From the NCBI RefSeq assembly GCF_049800835.1, contig NZ_JBNAFU010000001.1, positions 1,426,001 to 1,490,000 of the forward strand: a stretch of DNA of 64,000 bases, in the 5' to 3' direction. Below are positions 42,324 through 50,736 of this stretch, one piece after another. Source of the stretch: Dinoroseobacter sp049800835. GTDB taxonomy: Bacteria; Pseudomonadota; Alphaproteobacteria; Rhodobacterales; Rhodobacteraceae. Numbering within the stretch: the stretch's first letter is position 1; the number at the start of each line of letters is the position of its first letter. The translations under genes were made by a program, and so were the position numbers. The notes under the pieces were generated by a model. It searched no databases and was not told the DNA's origin. It saw only the letters and a list, made by a program, of their open reading frames with translations.

Positions 42324-43459
42324 GTTATCTTGAATACAACGTCAAGCGGGTGCCATCGGGTCTGTCGAAGGTCCTGCACCTGAACTGGCCGTTGATCCTG
42401 CTGATCTGTGCGGTCGCCTCATTCGGGTTCCTGATGCTTTATTCGGTGGCGGGCGGCTCGATGACCCCCTGGGTGGAGCCGCAGATGAAGCGGTTTGCGC
42501 TGGGGATGGTCGCGATGTTCATCGTGGCCTTTGTGCCGATCTGGTTCTGGCGCAACGTCGCGACGCTTGGATACCTGGTGGCGATGGCCTTGCTGGTTGC
42601 GGTGGAATTCGTGGGCGTTGTCGGCATGGGGGCGCAGCGCTGGATCGATCTGGGCTTCATGCGGCTGCAACCGTCAGAGTTGATGAAGATCACGCTGATC
42701 ATGCTGCTGGCGGCCTATTACGACGTGCTTGACATTAAGAAGGTGTCGCGGCCCCTCTGGGTGGCGATCCCGGTCGGTCTGATCCTGCTACCGGTGTTTC
42801 TGGTCCTCAAACAGCCTGATCTCGGCACCTCGATCCTGCTGACGGCGGGCGGTGGCGTCGTGATGTTCGCGGCGGGCGTGCATTGGCTGTATTTCGCGGT
42901 CGTGATTGCCGCCGGGGTGGCCCTTGTGGCGGCGGTCTTCTACTCCCGCGGGACGGATTGGCAGCTGCTGAAAGACTACCAGTTCCGCCGGATCGACACG
43001 TTTCTGAACCCCGAGAACGATCCGCTCGGGGCGGGTTATCACATCACCCAGTCGAAGATCGCGCTGGGGTCCGGTGGGTGGACCGGGCGCGGGTTCATGG
43101 AGGGTACGCAAAGCCGCCTGAACTTCCTGCCCGAGAAACACACCGATTTCATCTTCACCACGCTGGCGGAGGAGTTCGGGTTTCTGGGCGGCGTGTCGTT
43201 GCTCATCCTGTACGGATTGATCATCGCGTTTTGCCTGATCTCCGCGATGCGGGCCAAGGACCGGTTCTCCGGGCTGCTGATCGTCGGTATCGCGGCCACG
43301 TTCTTCTTCTTCTTTGCGGTCAACATGGCGATGGTCATGGGGCTCGCACCGGTCGTGGGTGTGCCGCTGCCGCTGGTCAGTTATGGCGGGTCTGCGATGC
43401 TGGTCCTGATGGTCGGGTTCGGCCTTGTGCAATCCGCGCATATTCACCGACCGAGGTAA
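42320..43459 (+). CDS. rodA: SEDS glycosyltransferase RodA
   Basis: 379 residues from a GTG overlapping the mrdA stop (GTGA). About ten transmembrane helices; the SEDS landmarks LQPSELMK, EKHTDFIFTTLAEEFGFLG (with the catalytic loop Asp) and GVPLPLVSYGGSAML are present. It polymerises glycan from lipid II in the inner membrane with PBP2. Confidence 0.97.
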   Translation: MSYLEYNVKRVPSGLSKVLHLNWPLILLICAVASFGFLMLYSVAGGSMTPWVEPQMKRFALGMVAMFIVAFVPIWFWRNVATLGYLVAMALLVAVEFVGVVGMGAQRWIDLGFMRLQPSELMKITLIMLLAAYYDVLDIKKVSRPLWVAIPVGLILLPVFLVLKQPDLGTSILLTAGGGVVMFAAGVHWLYFAVVIAAGVALVAAVFYSRGTDWQLLKDYQFRRIDTFLNPENDPLGAGYHITQSKIALGSGGWTGRGFMEGTQSRLNFLPEKHTDFIFTTLAEEFGFLGGVSLLILYGLIIAFCLISAMRAKDRFSGLLIVGIAATFFFFFAVNMAMVMGLAPVVGVPLPLVSYGGSAMLVLMVGFGLVQSAHIHRPR

Positions 43460-43462
43460 GCC

Positions 43463-44398
43463 ATGCCACGCATCCTGTTCGCCGCCGCCGAGGCCCGGTG
43501 GGCGCAGTACGAAGCCCCCCTGCGCACCGCACTGGCCGAAGCAGGAATAGAAGCCCGGCTGGACTGCGACGCCTCCGCTCCCGAAACCGTCGATTACATG
43601 ATCTTTGCTCCGAACGGCGCGATTGAGGATTTTCGTCCCTTTTGCAGCTTGAAGGCGGTGCTGAACCTCTGGGCCGGTGTGGAAGATGTGGTGGGCAACC
43701 CGACGCTGACCGTGCCACTGGCCCGGATGGTCGATACAGGGCTGACCGAGGGCATGGTGGAATGGTGCGTGGGCCAGACCCTCCGTCACCACTTGGGCCT
43801 TGATCGCCAGATCACCACGCAAGACGGGGTGTGGCGGCATTTCGACTGGATTCCCCCGCTGGCGCGCAATCGCAAGGTCTGTGTTCTGGGGCTCGGTGCA
43901 CTCGGCAGTGCCGTTGCGCGGACGCTGGTCTCGCTCAACTTTCAGGTCAGCGGCTACAGTCGCAGCCCCAAGCAGATCGACGGGGTCACCTGTTTCAGCG
44001 GGGCTGACATGACAGAAGCCCTGCGCGATGCCGAGATCGCGATTGCGCTTTTCCCGTATACCCCGGCAACTGACAGTATCCTTGACGCAGATGCGTTCGC
44101 GGCCATGGCGCATGGCGGGGTAATCCTGAACCCGGGGCGCGGCGGATTGATCGATGACGCGGCGTTGCTTGCGGCACTGGACTCAGGCCAGATCGGGCAG
44201 GCGACGCTGGATGTGTTCCGTACCGAGCCGCTGCCACCGGATCACGCCTACTGGGCACATCCGAAGGTGACAGTGACCCCGCACATCGCGTCTGAGACGC
44301 GGCCCGAAACGGCGGCGCGCGTGATTGTCGAGAACATCCGACGGGGCGAGGCAGGCCTGCCGTTCATCAACCTCGTGGACCGCGTGGCAGGATACTGA
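43463..44398 (+). CDS. ghrA: glyoxylate/hydroxypyruvate reductase-like 2-hydroxyacid dehydrogenase
   Basis: 311 residues of the D-isomer 2-hydroxyacid dehydrogenase family, GhrA branch. NAD(P) motif GLGALGSAVA near 146-155; catalytic Arg and Glu in the NPGRGGLIDD and later region; His in VTPHIASET. The short catalytic N-domain (NLWAGVED) is typical of GhrA. It follows rodA by only 3 bp but has no clear functional link to cell shape. Gene symbol is by resemblance. Confidence 0.85.
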   Translation: MPRILFAAAEARWAQYEAPLRTALAEAGIEARLDCDASAPETVDYMIFAPNGAIEDFRPFCSLKAVLNLWAGVEDVVGNPTLTVPLARMVDTGLTEGMVEWCVGQTLRHHLGLDRQITTQDGVWRHFDWIPPLARNRKVCVLGLGALGSAVARTLVSLNFQVSGYSRSPKQIDGVTCFSGADMTEALRDAEIAIALFPYTPATDSILDADAFAAMAHGGVILNPGRGGLIDDAALLAALDSGQIGQATLDVFRTEPLPPDHAYWAHPKVTVTPHIASETRPETAARVIVENIRRGEAGLPFINLVDRVAGY

Positions 44399-44401
44399 AG
44401 C

Positions 44402-45196
44402 TCAACGCAGCTTGGGTGGACGCGCCGGATCCATGCCCGGATTGGCGCCGGGCGTCTGCACGGCTCCATCCGGGAATTGGGGCAGATCGAACCGCAGCCC
44501 ATGCCGGGCGCTCCGCGCTGCTGACGGGTCTGAGGCCTTGAGGAAGGTCACATCCATTTCTCCTGCCTCGATGCCGGAAAACACCAGAGCCTCGCGCGCG
44601 GCCTGCGCCAACCCCTCCTCCGCGCCGGGGACTGGATCAACGAAGGCCAGCAGATGCCCGCGCCGCCCATCCGCATACCTGACGCCCACCAGATAGGCGC
44701 AGTGCGCCAGCCCCGCGGCCATCGCCAGCTTGGTATCCAGGGCAGTGATCAGCACCTCTGGCAGGCCCACAGGGGCGGAGATTTCCTGTGGCAGCGCCTC
44801 TTCGGGTTCGTGGTCATGGGCAACGGTCGCAGCAAGCCAGCTGACAGCGTCAGGCGGCAGCAGCATGGCGGACGGGGCGACCTCGAGGTTCAGACCGAGC
44901 CCCAGCGATTGTTCTGTCAGCAACGTCGCAAGAGCCCGCCCAGACAGTGCCGCATAGGGAGCAGGGCCACCTGTAAAACTTGTCAGACGTTCCTCCCGGT
45001 CGAATGCCAGAACGAAGGTATGCGCCTCCACCGGGAAAAGCCGCGGCGTCACGTTGTCCCCTTGGGCCTCAGCCGACAGAAGCAGGAAGAGTTCTGCATC
45101 CGCAAGGCGTTCGTAGAAGCGCAGGCGGACGGTGTCATCCTCGGGTGCGCTCTCCATCGCGGCATGGGCCGTGTCGAGCGGGGTTTGATCCGTCAT
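44402..45196 (-). CDS. SseB-family protein
   Basis: 264 residues with an SseB N-terminal domain (RLADAELFLLLSAEAQGDNVTPRLFPVEAHTFVLAFDREERL). A second SseB-like C-terminal part contains ALDTKLAMAAGLAHCAYLVGVRYADG. No signal peptide. The role of free-standing SseB proteins is poorly known. The gene overlaps the UDG-like gene by 4 bp and the two are probably cotranscribed. Confidence 0.82.
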   Translation of the reverse strand: MTDQTPLDTAHAAMESAPEDDTVRLRFYERLADAELFLLLSAEAQGDNVTPRLFPVEAHTFVLAFDREERLTSFTGGPAPYAALSGRALATLLTEQSLGLGLNLEVAPSAMLLPPDAVSWLAATVAHDHEPEEALPQEISAPVGLPEVLITALDTKLAMAAGLAHCAYLVGVRYADGRRGHLLAFVDPVPGAEEGLAQAAREALVFSGIEAGEMDVTFLKASDPSAARSARHGLRFDLPQFPDGAVQTPGANPGMDPARPPKLR

Positions 45197-45789
45197 GCAA
45201 GCTCCTCAGCGATGCGGCTGCGCAATTCGGGCAGCAGGTCGGTCGTGAACCAAGGGTTTTTACGAAGCCATCCGGTATTGCGCCACGACGGGTGCGGCAA
45301 GGGGATCACCTCGGGCACAAAGTCGCGCCACGCCGCTACGGTCGCAGTCACGCCGCCACGCGCCGCTGCACCCAGATGCCATTTCTGCGCGTAGCCGCCG
45401 ATCAACAGGGTCAGGCGGATGTCGGGCAACCCCTCCATGACCGAGGCGCGCCATGTTTTTGCGCAGATCGGTGGCGGCGGCAGATCGGCGCCCTTCGCGT
45501 TGTAGCCCGGAAAACAGAACGCCATCGGCACAATGGCGATGCGGCTGCGGTCATAGAACGTGGCCTCATCCAGACCCAACCACGCCCTGAGACGGACGCC
45601 CGACGGGTCCATGAAGGGCTTGCCCGCTTTGTGCACCTTCATCCCCGGCGCCTGCCCTGCAATCAGCACCCGCGCCCCCGGTGCAAACCAGACCACCGGT
45701 TTGGGGTGGTGACGGGTCTGGGTGGCCGCAAACCGATCGGCGCAGATCGCACAGGTGCTGAGGTCATGGGCGAGCGGATGTGTTTCCAT
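45193..45789 (-). CDS. uracil-DNA glycosylase superfamily protein
   Basis: 198 residues. Motif 1-like segment VLIAGQAPGMKVHKAGKPFMDPSG resembles the GxxPG(…)G(x)PF of family-4-like UDGs, and PLPHPSWRNTGW is the motif-2/3 HPS loop. Two Cys pairs near the N-terminus (CAICAD) hint at an FeS or zinc site but the four-Cys pattern of family 4 is not complete. Function as a DNA glycosylase is probable but unproven. Divergent from the ArsR gene. Confidence 0.8.
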   Translation of the reverse strand: METHPLAHDLSTCAICADRFAATQTRHHPKPVVWFAPGARVLIAGQAPGMKVHKAGKPFMDPSGVRLRAWLGLDEATFYDRSRIAIVPMAFCFPGYNAKGADLPPPPICAKTWRASVMEGLPDIRLTLLIGGYAQKWHLGAAARGGVTATVAAWRDFVPEVIPLPHPSWRNTGWLRKNPWFTTDLLPELRSRIAEELA

Positions 45790-45847
45790 CCCCCGGAGCT
45801 AGGCCATTGGTCGCAACGCGGCAATCGGGACTTGATTATTTCGACAT

Positions 45848-45863
45848 TTCTATAATTATAGAA
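45848..45863. promoter_or_regulatory. 16-bp perfect palindrome, probable ArsR operator and -10
   Basis: TTCTATAATTATAGAA is fully self-complementary and ends 2 bp before the ArsR ATG. It contains TATAAT (45851-45856), so a repressor bound here would cover the -10 box. The spacing suggests a near-leaderless mRNA. Confidence 0.7.
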
Positions 45864-45865
45864 TT

Positions 45866-46207
45866 ATGGAAGCGATATCGACTCATCTGCCCGATCAGAA
45901 CCTTCAGGACGCGGCGGAGGCATTTGCCGCTCTGGGGGCGCCGCAGCGTTTGTCCGTCTTGCTGACCCTTGTGCGCGCGGGGCCGACGGGACTGTCCATC
46001 GGCGCCTTGGGCGCGCGGGTGGGCGTGACCGGTTCGACCCTGACGCACCATGTCAAGGCACTGGTGCAGGCCGGTCTGGTGGCACAGGTGCGCGAAGGAC
46101 GCGTGATCCGCTGTACGGTCGTCTTCGGCCGGGTCGAGGCGTTGTCGGACTTCCTGCTGGCGCAGTGTTGCGCCGATACCGCGCAAACGGAGCATACCCA
46201 TGGCTAA
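45866..46207 (+). CDS. ArsR/SmtB-family regulator
   Basis: 113 residues with the ArsR winged HTH (LGAPQRLSVLLTLVRAG, then GVTGSTLTHHVKALVQAGLV). No ELCVCDL box, but a C-terminal QCCAD…HTHG could bind a metal. No ribosome site is present because the palindrome abuts the ATG. Its 3' end overlaps the permease by 8 bp, so it almost certainly controls itself and the permease. Confidence 0.92.
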   Translation: MEAISTHLPDQNLQDAAEAFAALGAPQRLSVLLTLVRAGPTGLSIGALGARVGVTGSTLTHHVKALVQAGLVAQVREGRVIRCTVVFGRVEALSDFLLAQCCADTAQTEHTHG

Positions 46208-47258
46208 CACCCAAACCGAGCCGGATCTTGCCCCTGCAACGGTGCGCAAACCTTGGTGGCGCGCGCTGTCGGGGCTGGACGCGGCCGCAGCCCTGATCGT
46301 GCTGATCCCGGCAGTTCTGTTGTTTGTGGACCGCGCGGCGCTGCCGCCGGTTCTGGCGGAAACCGCGGCTAGTTTTGCCCATACGCTGCCCTTCATCCTG
46401 TTCGCCGTGGCGGTGGTGGCGTATTTGCGGGCCGCGGGCGCCACGACCCTGTTGGCCAAGGTGTTCCAGGGGCATGAATCGCGCATGATCTTTCTCGCCG
46501 CGGTCTTTGGCGGGCTGTCGCCGTTTTGCTCGTGTGAGGTGATCCCCTTCGTCGCGGCCTTGCTGGCGGTCGGGGCCCCCTTGTCCGCGGTCATGGCGTT
46601 CTGGCTCGCCTCCCCCCTGATGGATCCGGCGATGTTTCTGGTGACAGCGGGCACGCTCGGGGTCGACTTCGCCCTCGCCAAAACCGGGTTTGCCATCGCC
46701 ATCGGCCTCGGTGGCGGCTTTGCCGTCAAGGCTCTTTCGGGCAGCGCGCTCTACAGTGATCCGCTCAAGGAGCAACCAAAGTCGGCCTGCTGTGGATGCG
46801 GTCCTTCCCCGTTCGAGGGCACACCGAACTGGCGGTTCTGGCAGGAGGCACCACGCCGCGATGAGTTCACGTCTGTCGCGCGAGACAACCTGATATTCCT
46901 CGGCAAATGGCTGCTCCTCGCCTATTTGTTGCAATCACTAATGATCCGTTACGTCCCGGCGGACTGGATTGCGAACACCCTGGGCGGCGACGGAGCATGG
47001 CCGATCGTGATGGGTGCGCTTGTCGGGGGACCGGCCTATCTGAACGGCTATGCGGCCGTACCGCTGGTCGCTGGATTGCTGGAACAGGGCATGGCCCCGG
47101 GCGCGGCGATGTCCTTCGTGATCGCGGGCGGCGTCAGCTGCATCCCTGCCGCTGTCGCCGTCTGGGCGCTGGTGAAACCGCGCGTGTTCGCATCCTACAT
47201 CGCGTTCGCGCTGATCGGCGCGCTGGTCGCAGGCTTTGGGTGGGCGGCGCTGGCCTGA
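46200..47258 (+). CDS. permease of the COG0701 (DUF318/ArsP-like) family
   Basis: 352 residues with about eight transmembrane helices in two halves. The family motif GGLSPFCSCEVIPFVAALL is in the first half and GALVGGPAYLNGYAAVPLV in the second. A cytosolic loop between halves carries SACCGCGPSPF, a Cys cluster that may bind metal(loid). Members export trivalent organoarsenicals or act in Cu/Zn/other metal resistance. Cargo here is unknown. Paired with ArsR, so metal(loid)-inducible efflux is the best guess. Confidence 0.88.
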   Translation: MANTQTEPDLAPATVRKPWWRALSGLDAAAALIVLIPAVLLFVDRAALPPVLAETAASFAHTLPFILFAVAVVAYLRAAGATTLLAKVFQGHESRMIFLAAVFGGLSPFCSCEVIPFVAALLAVGAPLSAVMAFWLASPLMDPAMFLVTAGTLGVDFALAKTGFAIAIGLGGGFAVKALSGSALYSDPLKEQPKSACCGCGPSPFEGTPNWRFWQEAPRRDEFTSVARDNLIFLGKWLLLAYLLQSLMIRYVPADWIANTLGGDGAWPIVMGALVGGPAYLNGYAAVPLVAGLLEQGMAPGAAMSFVIAGGVSCIPAAVAVWALVKPRVFASYIAFALIGALVAGFGWAALA

Positions 47259-47488
47259 CCTGCAAGTGACCCTGGGTCAGCGCCAACTTGCCGACCCCGG
47301 GCGAACTCATGCAGACCTGTTGCGCAGCATACCGCGCAGGCGGTACAGCTTGCGCATTGGAGTAGATATTGCGCTTACCTTTTTTACCGATTTTGTTACA
47401 AGTGTCGGCAAATGATGCGGGATGGGCAGGACAGCCTTAACCCGCAGGGCAGTATTCAAACCGAGGTTTGAGGCACGAGGCGACCACG

Positions 47489-48148
47489 GTGATCGAATTC
47501 GATCAAGTCAGTAAGTCTTTCTGGACAGGCACGCAGCGCAAAGTCATTCTCGACGATGCGTCTTTTCGCGTGGAACCGGGCAATTCTCTCGGTATTCTGG
47601 CCAAGAATGGCACTGGCAAGACGACCCTGATCAACATGATGGCCGGGCTGGAACGACCGGACGAAGGCCATATCCGCCGCAAGGGGCGCATTTCGTTTCC
47701 CCTGGGCTTCATGGGTGGGGTCAAGGGCAACCTGACCGGGGTTGAAAATTCTCGTTACATTGCAAAACTCTATCACCTCGACGAAGACTACGTTGAGGCG
47801 TTTTGCAGGTATCTGTCAGGCATTGACGAGTATTTCGAGATGCCGCTCGGCACCTACAGCGCGGGGATGCGAGCCCGGTTTTCCTTTGCCCTCCTGATGG
47901 CGCTGGATTTTGATTTCTACCTGATCGACGAAGGGATGCCAGCGACCCTCGATGTCGGATTTAACAAGCGCGCTGGTACTGTCATGAAGGAGCGCCTTGA
48001 ACGCGCCACCGTTGTGATCGTGTCGCATGAAACAAGCGTATTGGAAAAGTTCTGCTCGTCCGCGGGCGTCTTGCAGAACGGCAAACTCTTCATGTTCGAT
48101 TCTCTCGAAGAAGCAAAAAGGCTCTATGACTATGAAGCCGACGGTTAA
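47489..48148 (+). CDS. capsule-export ABC ATPase (KpsT-like)
   Basis: 219 residues from a GTG at 47489 with GAGG upstream (a TTG at 47468 is also open). It is an ABC ATPase of the polysaccharide-export KpsT/CtrD type: signature YSAGMRARFSFAL, Walker B FYLIDEG and D-loop region PATLD. Walker A is AKNGTGKTT (38-46), so the first Gly of GxxGxGK(S/T) is Ala, unusual. No KpsM permease gene is adjacent; in this cluster it is missing or elsewhere. Overlaps the KpsE-like gene. Confidence 0.88.
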   Translation: MIEFDQVSKSFWTGTQRKVILDDASFRVEPGNSLGILAKNGTGKTTLINMMAGLERPDEGHIRRKGRISFPLGFMGGVKGNLTGVENSRYIAKLYHLDEDYVEAFCRYLSGIDEYFEMPLGTYSAGMRARFSFALLMALDFDFYLIDEGMPATLDVGFNKRAGTVMKERLERATVVIVSHETSVLEKFCSSAGVLQNGKLFMFDSLEEAKRLYDYEADG

Positions 48149-49883
48149 GAAATTTCGGATCCGGCGTTCGGACGTCGCCAATTCGCTTGCACGCCAGACG
48201 ACGGCACCGCAGGCAAAGGCGCAACAGGCTGCGGCGCAAAAACCCGCTGCGGACCCGGCAAGCAAGGCCGCCCCCGGCCCCCGAACCACCGCAAACCCCG
48301 CCCCGGCAAAGCCCGCTTCGGGCAACCGCGAGACCAAAGCCGACGCGAAAATGCAGACGGCGATGAACGCCGCCAAAACCGGCCCTGCCCCAAACGCAAA
48401 GCCCAAACGTCCCGCCCAGCGCCCACAAGCCGGGGCTGGCCAGGCCAGGCCCAAGGCCGATGCAAAAGGCGCACCGACCGACGCCGATATCCTTGCCGAA
48501 GGTCTGACCGGGCGTCAGTTGCGCATCGCACGTCGGGTCGCCTTGCGCCACGGGCTCAAGCCGGAGACCGACCTTGATGCGGTGCGCATGTTGCGGGCGC
48601 AGGGGATCGACCCGTTCACGCGCGATTCCATCCTCGACCTCGTGGCAGACAAGAAAAAGGTGAACCTGCCCACGACGGTGCCGGACAATCAGGTGCCCGC
48701 GCCGCAGGTGCAGACCGAAGCCGATATCGCCCGCGAAGTAGAAAAGATCCAGAAAGGCATCGCCCAGCGCCGCCGCCGCCGGGTCGGTTTCCTTGCCGCG
48801 CGCCTTGCTGCATTTGTCTTTCTGCCGACGCTGGTCGCCGGGATCTACTATTTCCTGATCGCCACCCCGATGTTCGCAACGCATTCAGAATTCATCATCC
48901 AGCAGGCCGACGCACAAAGCGCCGGGGCACAGGGCGGCTTCGGCGGCATTCTGGGTGCGGGCGGAGGGCTTGCCACGACACAGGATGCCGTGACGGTCCA
49001 GAGTTATCTGACCTCTCGCGAGGCGATGCTGCGGTTGAACGAAGATCACGGGTTCAAGGACCACTTTTCCTCCCCCGAGATCGACTTCTTGCAGCGTCTC
49101 GCGCCCGACGCGTCGAATGAAGACGCGTTCAAACTTTACAAGGACCGCGTGATCATTGGCTTCGATCCAACCGAAGGCATCGTGAAGATGGAGGTGATCG
49201 CAGCCACGCCAGAGGTCAGTCACGCATTTTCTACCGCGCTCATTTCCTATGCCGAAGAGCAGGTCGACAACCTCACGCAGCGCTTGCGCGAGGACCAGAT
49301 GAGCGGCGCGCGCGAAAGCTACGAGGATGCCGAGAACAAGGTTCGCGCCGCGCAGGAGCGGGTGCTTGAGTTGCAGGAAACGCGCGGCGTTCTGAGCGCC
49401 GATCTGGAAGCGTCATCGCAGATGCAGCAGATTTCCACCTTCGAGACACAGCTCAACCTTGAGAAGCTGCGCCTTCAGGAGCTTCTGCAGAATGCCTCTC
49501 CGAACTCTGCTCGTGCGACGGTTGTTGCGGGGAATATCGAACGCCTCGAAGCCCTGATCTCGCAGCTGCGTGCCGAGATGACTGATGGCGTGGATGGCCA
49601 GGCGTCTCTAGCGCGGGTCTCGGGCGAGTTGGTGATCGCGCAGGCCGATCTGGAGACACGTCAATCGATGCTCAGCCAGTCGCTTCAGCAGCTGGAGATG
49701 GCGCGGATTGAAGCCAACCGGCAGGTCCGGTATCTGTCTCTCGGTGTGCGGCCAATTGCACCGGACGAGGCCAGCTATCCAAGGGCTCTGGAAAACACTT
49801 TCCTTGCGTTTCTTGTCTTTGCGGGCATTTATCTGATGGTGTCGCTGACCGCCTCAGTGCTTCGAGAGCAAGTATCGGGATAG
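48126..49883 (+). CDS. capsule polysaccharide export protein, KpsE/Wzz-like
   Basis: 585 residues from the ATG at 48126 (AAAGG ahead; 48132 is also possible), overlapping kpsT by 23 bp. The N-terminal ~115 residues are Ala/Pro/Lys-rich and low-complexity. Then a charged helix region (to about 225), TM1 (about 225-248), a periplasmic domain with coiled coils (about 400-530) and a C-terminal TM (about 557-578). This two-helix plan is that of the polysaccharide co-polymerases KpsE/CtrB that link the ABC exporter to the outer membrane. Confidence 0.88.
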   Translation: MTMKPTVKKFRIRRSDVANSLARQTTAPQAKAQQAAAQKPAADPASKAAPGPRTTANPAPAKPASGNRETKADAKMQTAMNAAKTGPAPNAKPKRPAQRPQAGAGQARPKADAKGAPTDADILAEGLTGRQLRIARRVALRHGLKPETDLDAVRMLRAQGIDPFTRDSILDLVADKKKVNLPTTVPDNQVPAPQVQTEADIAREVEKIQKGIAQRRRRRVGFLAARLAAFVFLPTLVAGIYYFLIATPMFATHSEFIIQQADAQSAGAQGGFGGILGAGGGLATTQDAVTVQSYLTSREAMLRLNEDHGFKDHFSSPEIDFLQRLAPDASNEDAFKLYKDRVIIGFDPTEGIVKMEVIAATPEVSHAFSTALISYAEEQVDNLTQRLREDQMSGARESYEDAENKVRAAQERVLELQETRGVLSADLEASSQMQQISTFETQLNLEKLRLQELLQNASPNSARATVVAGNIERLEALISQLRAEMTDGVDGQASLARVSGELVIAQADLETRQSMLSQSLQQLEMARIEANRQVRYLSLGVRPIAPDEASYPRALENTFLAFLVFAGIYLMVSLTASVLREQVSG

Positions 49884-49884
49884 T

Positions 49885-50718
49885 ATGAAAACCATAGACC
49901 TGCGCGGGCTGGAAATCGGCAACGATCTGCCTTTGACGATCATTGCCGGTCCCTGCCAGCTGGAAAGCCGCAGCCACGCTTTGGAGATTGCCGAAGCCAT
50001 GCGGGCGGCTTGCGCCGACGCCGGGGCCGGGTACGTGTTCAAGGCCTCCTATGACAAGGCAAACCGGACGTCCGTTTCCGGCATGCGGGGCTTGGGCATG
50101 TCCGACGGTCTGGAGATCCTGGCCGACATCCGCAGCACGCTCAACGTGCCCGTGCTGACCGACGTACACGCCCCCGATCAGTGCGCGCCAGCGGCGCAGG
50201 CCGTCGATATCCTGCAAATCCCTGCCTTTCTGTGCCGTCAGACAGACCTGCTGCTGGCCGCAGGCAAAACCGGCGCGGTGATCAACATCAAGAAGGGCCA
50301 GTTTCTGGCCCCCTGGGATATGGCCAACGTCGCCGCGAAGGTTGCCTCGACAGGCAATGACAGGATCCTGCTGACCGAACGCGGGGCATCTTTTGGCTAC
50401 AACACGCTCGTGACCGACATGCGCAGTCTGCCCACGATGATGCGTACAGGCTACCCGGTGGTGATGGACGCCACCCATTCGGTGCAACAACCCGGCGGTC
50501 AGGGCACTTCGTCCGGGGGGCAACGCGAATTCGCACCGGTGATGGCCCGCGCCGCCGTCAGCCTGGGCATCGCAGCCGTATTCATCGAGACGCACCCCGA
50601 CCCGGACAACGCCCCGTCTGACGGGCCGAACATGATCGCCCTGACGGACATGCCCGGGCTGGTCCGAAGCCTCATGCGGTTCGACCGACTCGCAAAAGAA
50701 GATCCCTTGCGGGTCTAA
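49885..50718 (+). CDS. kdsA: 3-deoxy-8-phosphooctulonate (KDO-8-P) synthase
   Basis: 277 residues of the KdsA barrel: IIAGPCQLESR, KASYDKANRTS, VLTDVH, and DATHSVQQPGG. It condenses PEP with arabinose-5-P to make Kdo-8-P in the cytosol. The start is 2 bp past the KpsE-like stop. Clustered with capsule export, so it may supply Kdo for a capsule linker as well as for lipopolysaccharide. Confidence 0.95.
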   Translation: MKTIDLRGLEIGNDLPLTIIAGPCQLESRSHALEIAEAMRAACADAGAGYVFKASYDKANRTSVSGMRGLGMSDGLEILADIRSTLNVPVLTDVHAPDQCAPAAQAVDILQIPAFLCRQTDLLLAAGKTGAVINIKKGQFLAPWDMANVAAKVASTGNDRILLTERGASFGYNTLVTDMRSLPTMMRTGYPVVMDATHSVQQPGGQGTSSGGQREFAPVMARAAVSLGIAAVFIETHPDPDNAPSDGPNMIALTDMPGLVRSLMRFDRLAKEDPLRV

Positions 50719-50736
50719 GCTATCAAGGACCCCGAC

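Noticed and set aside
47259..47488. Possible control element (TGACCC-T-GGGTCA dyad) before the kpsT-like gene
   Set aside because: A single short dyad with no T-run and no known motif; insufficient to call an operator or terminator.
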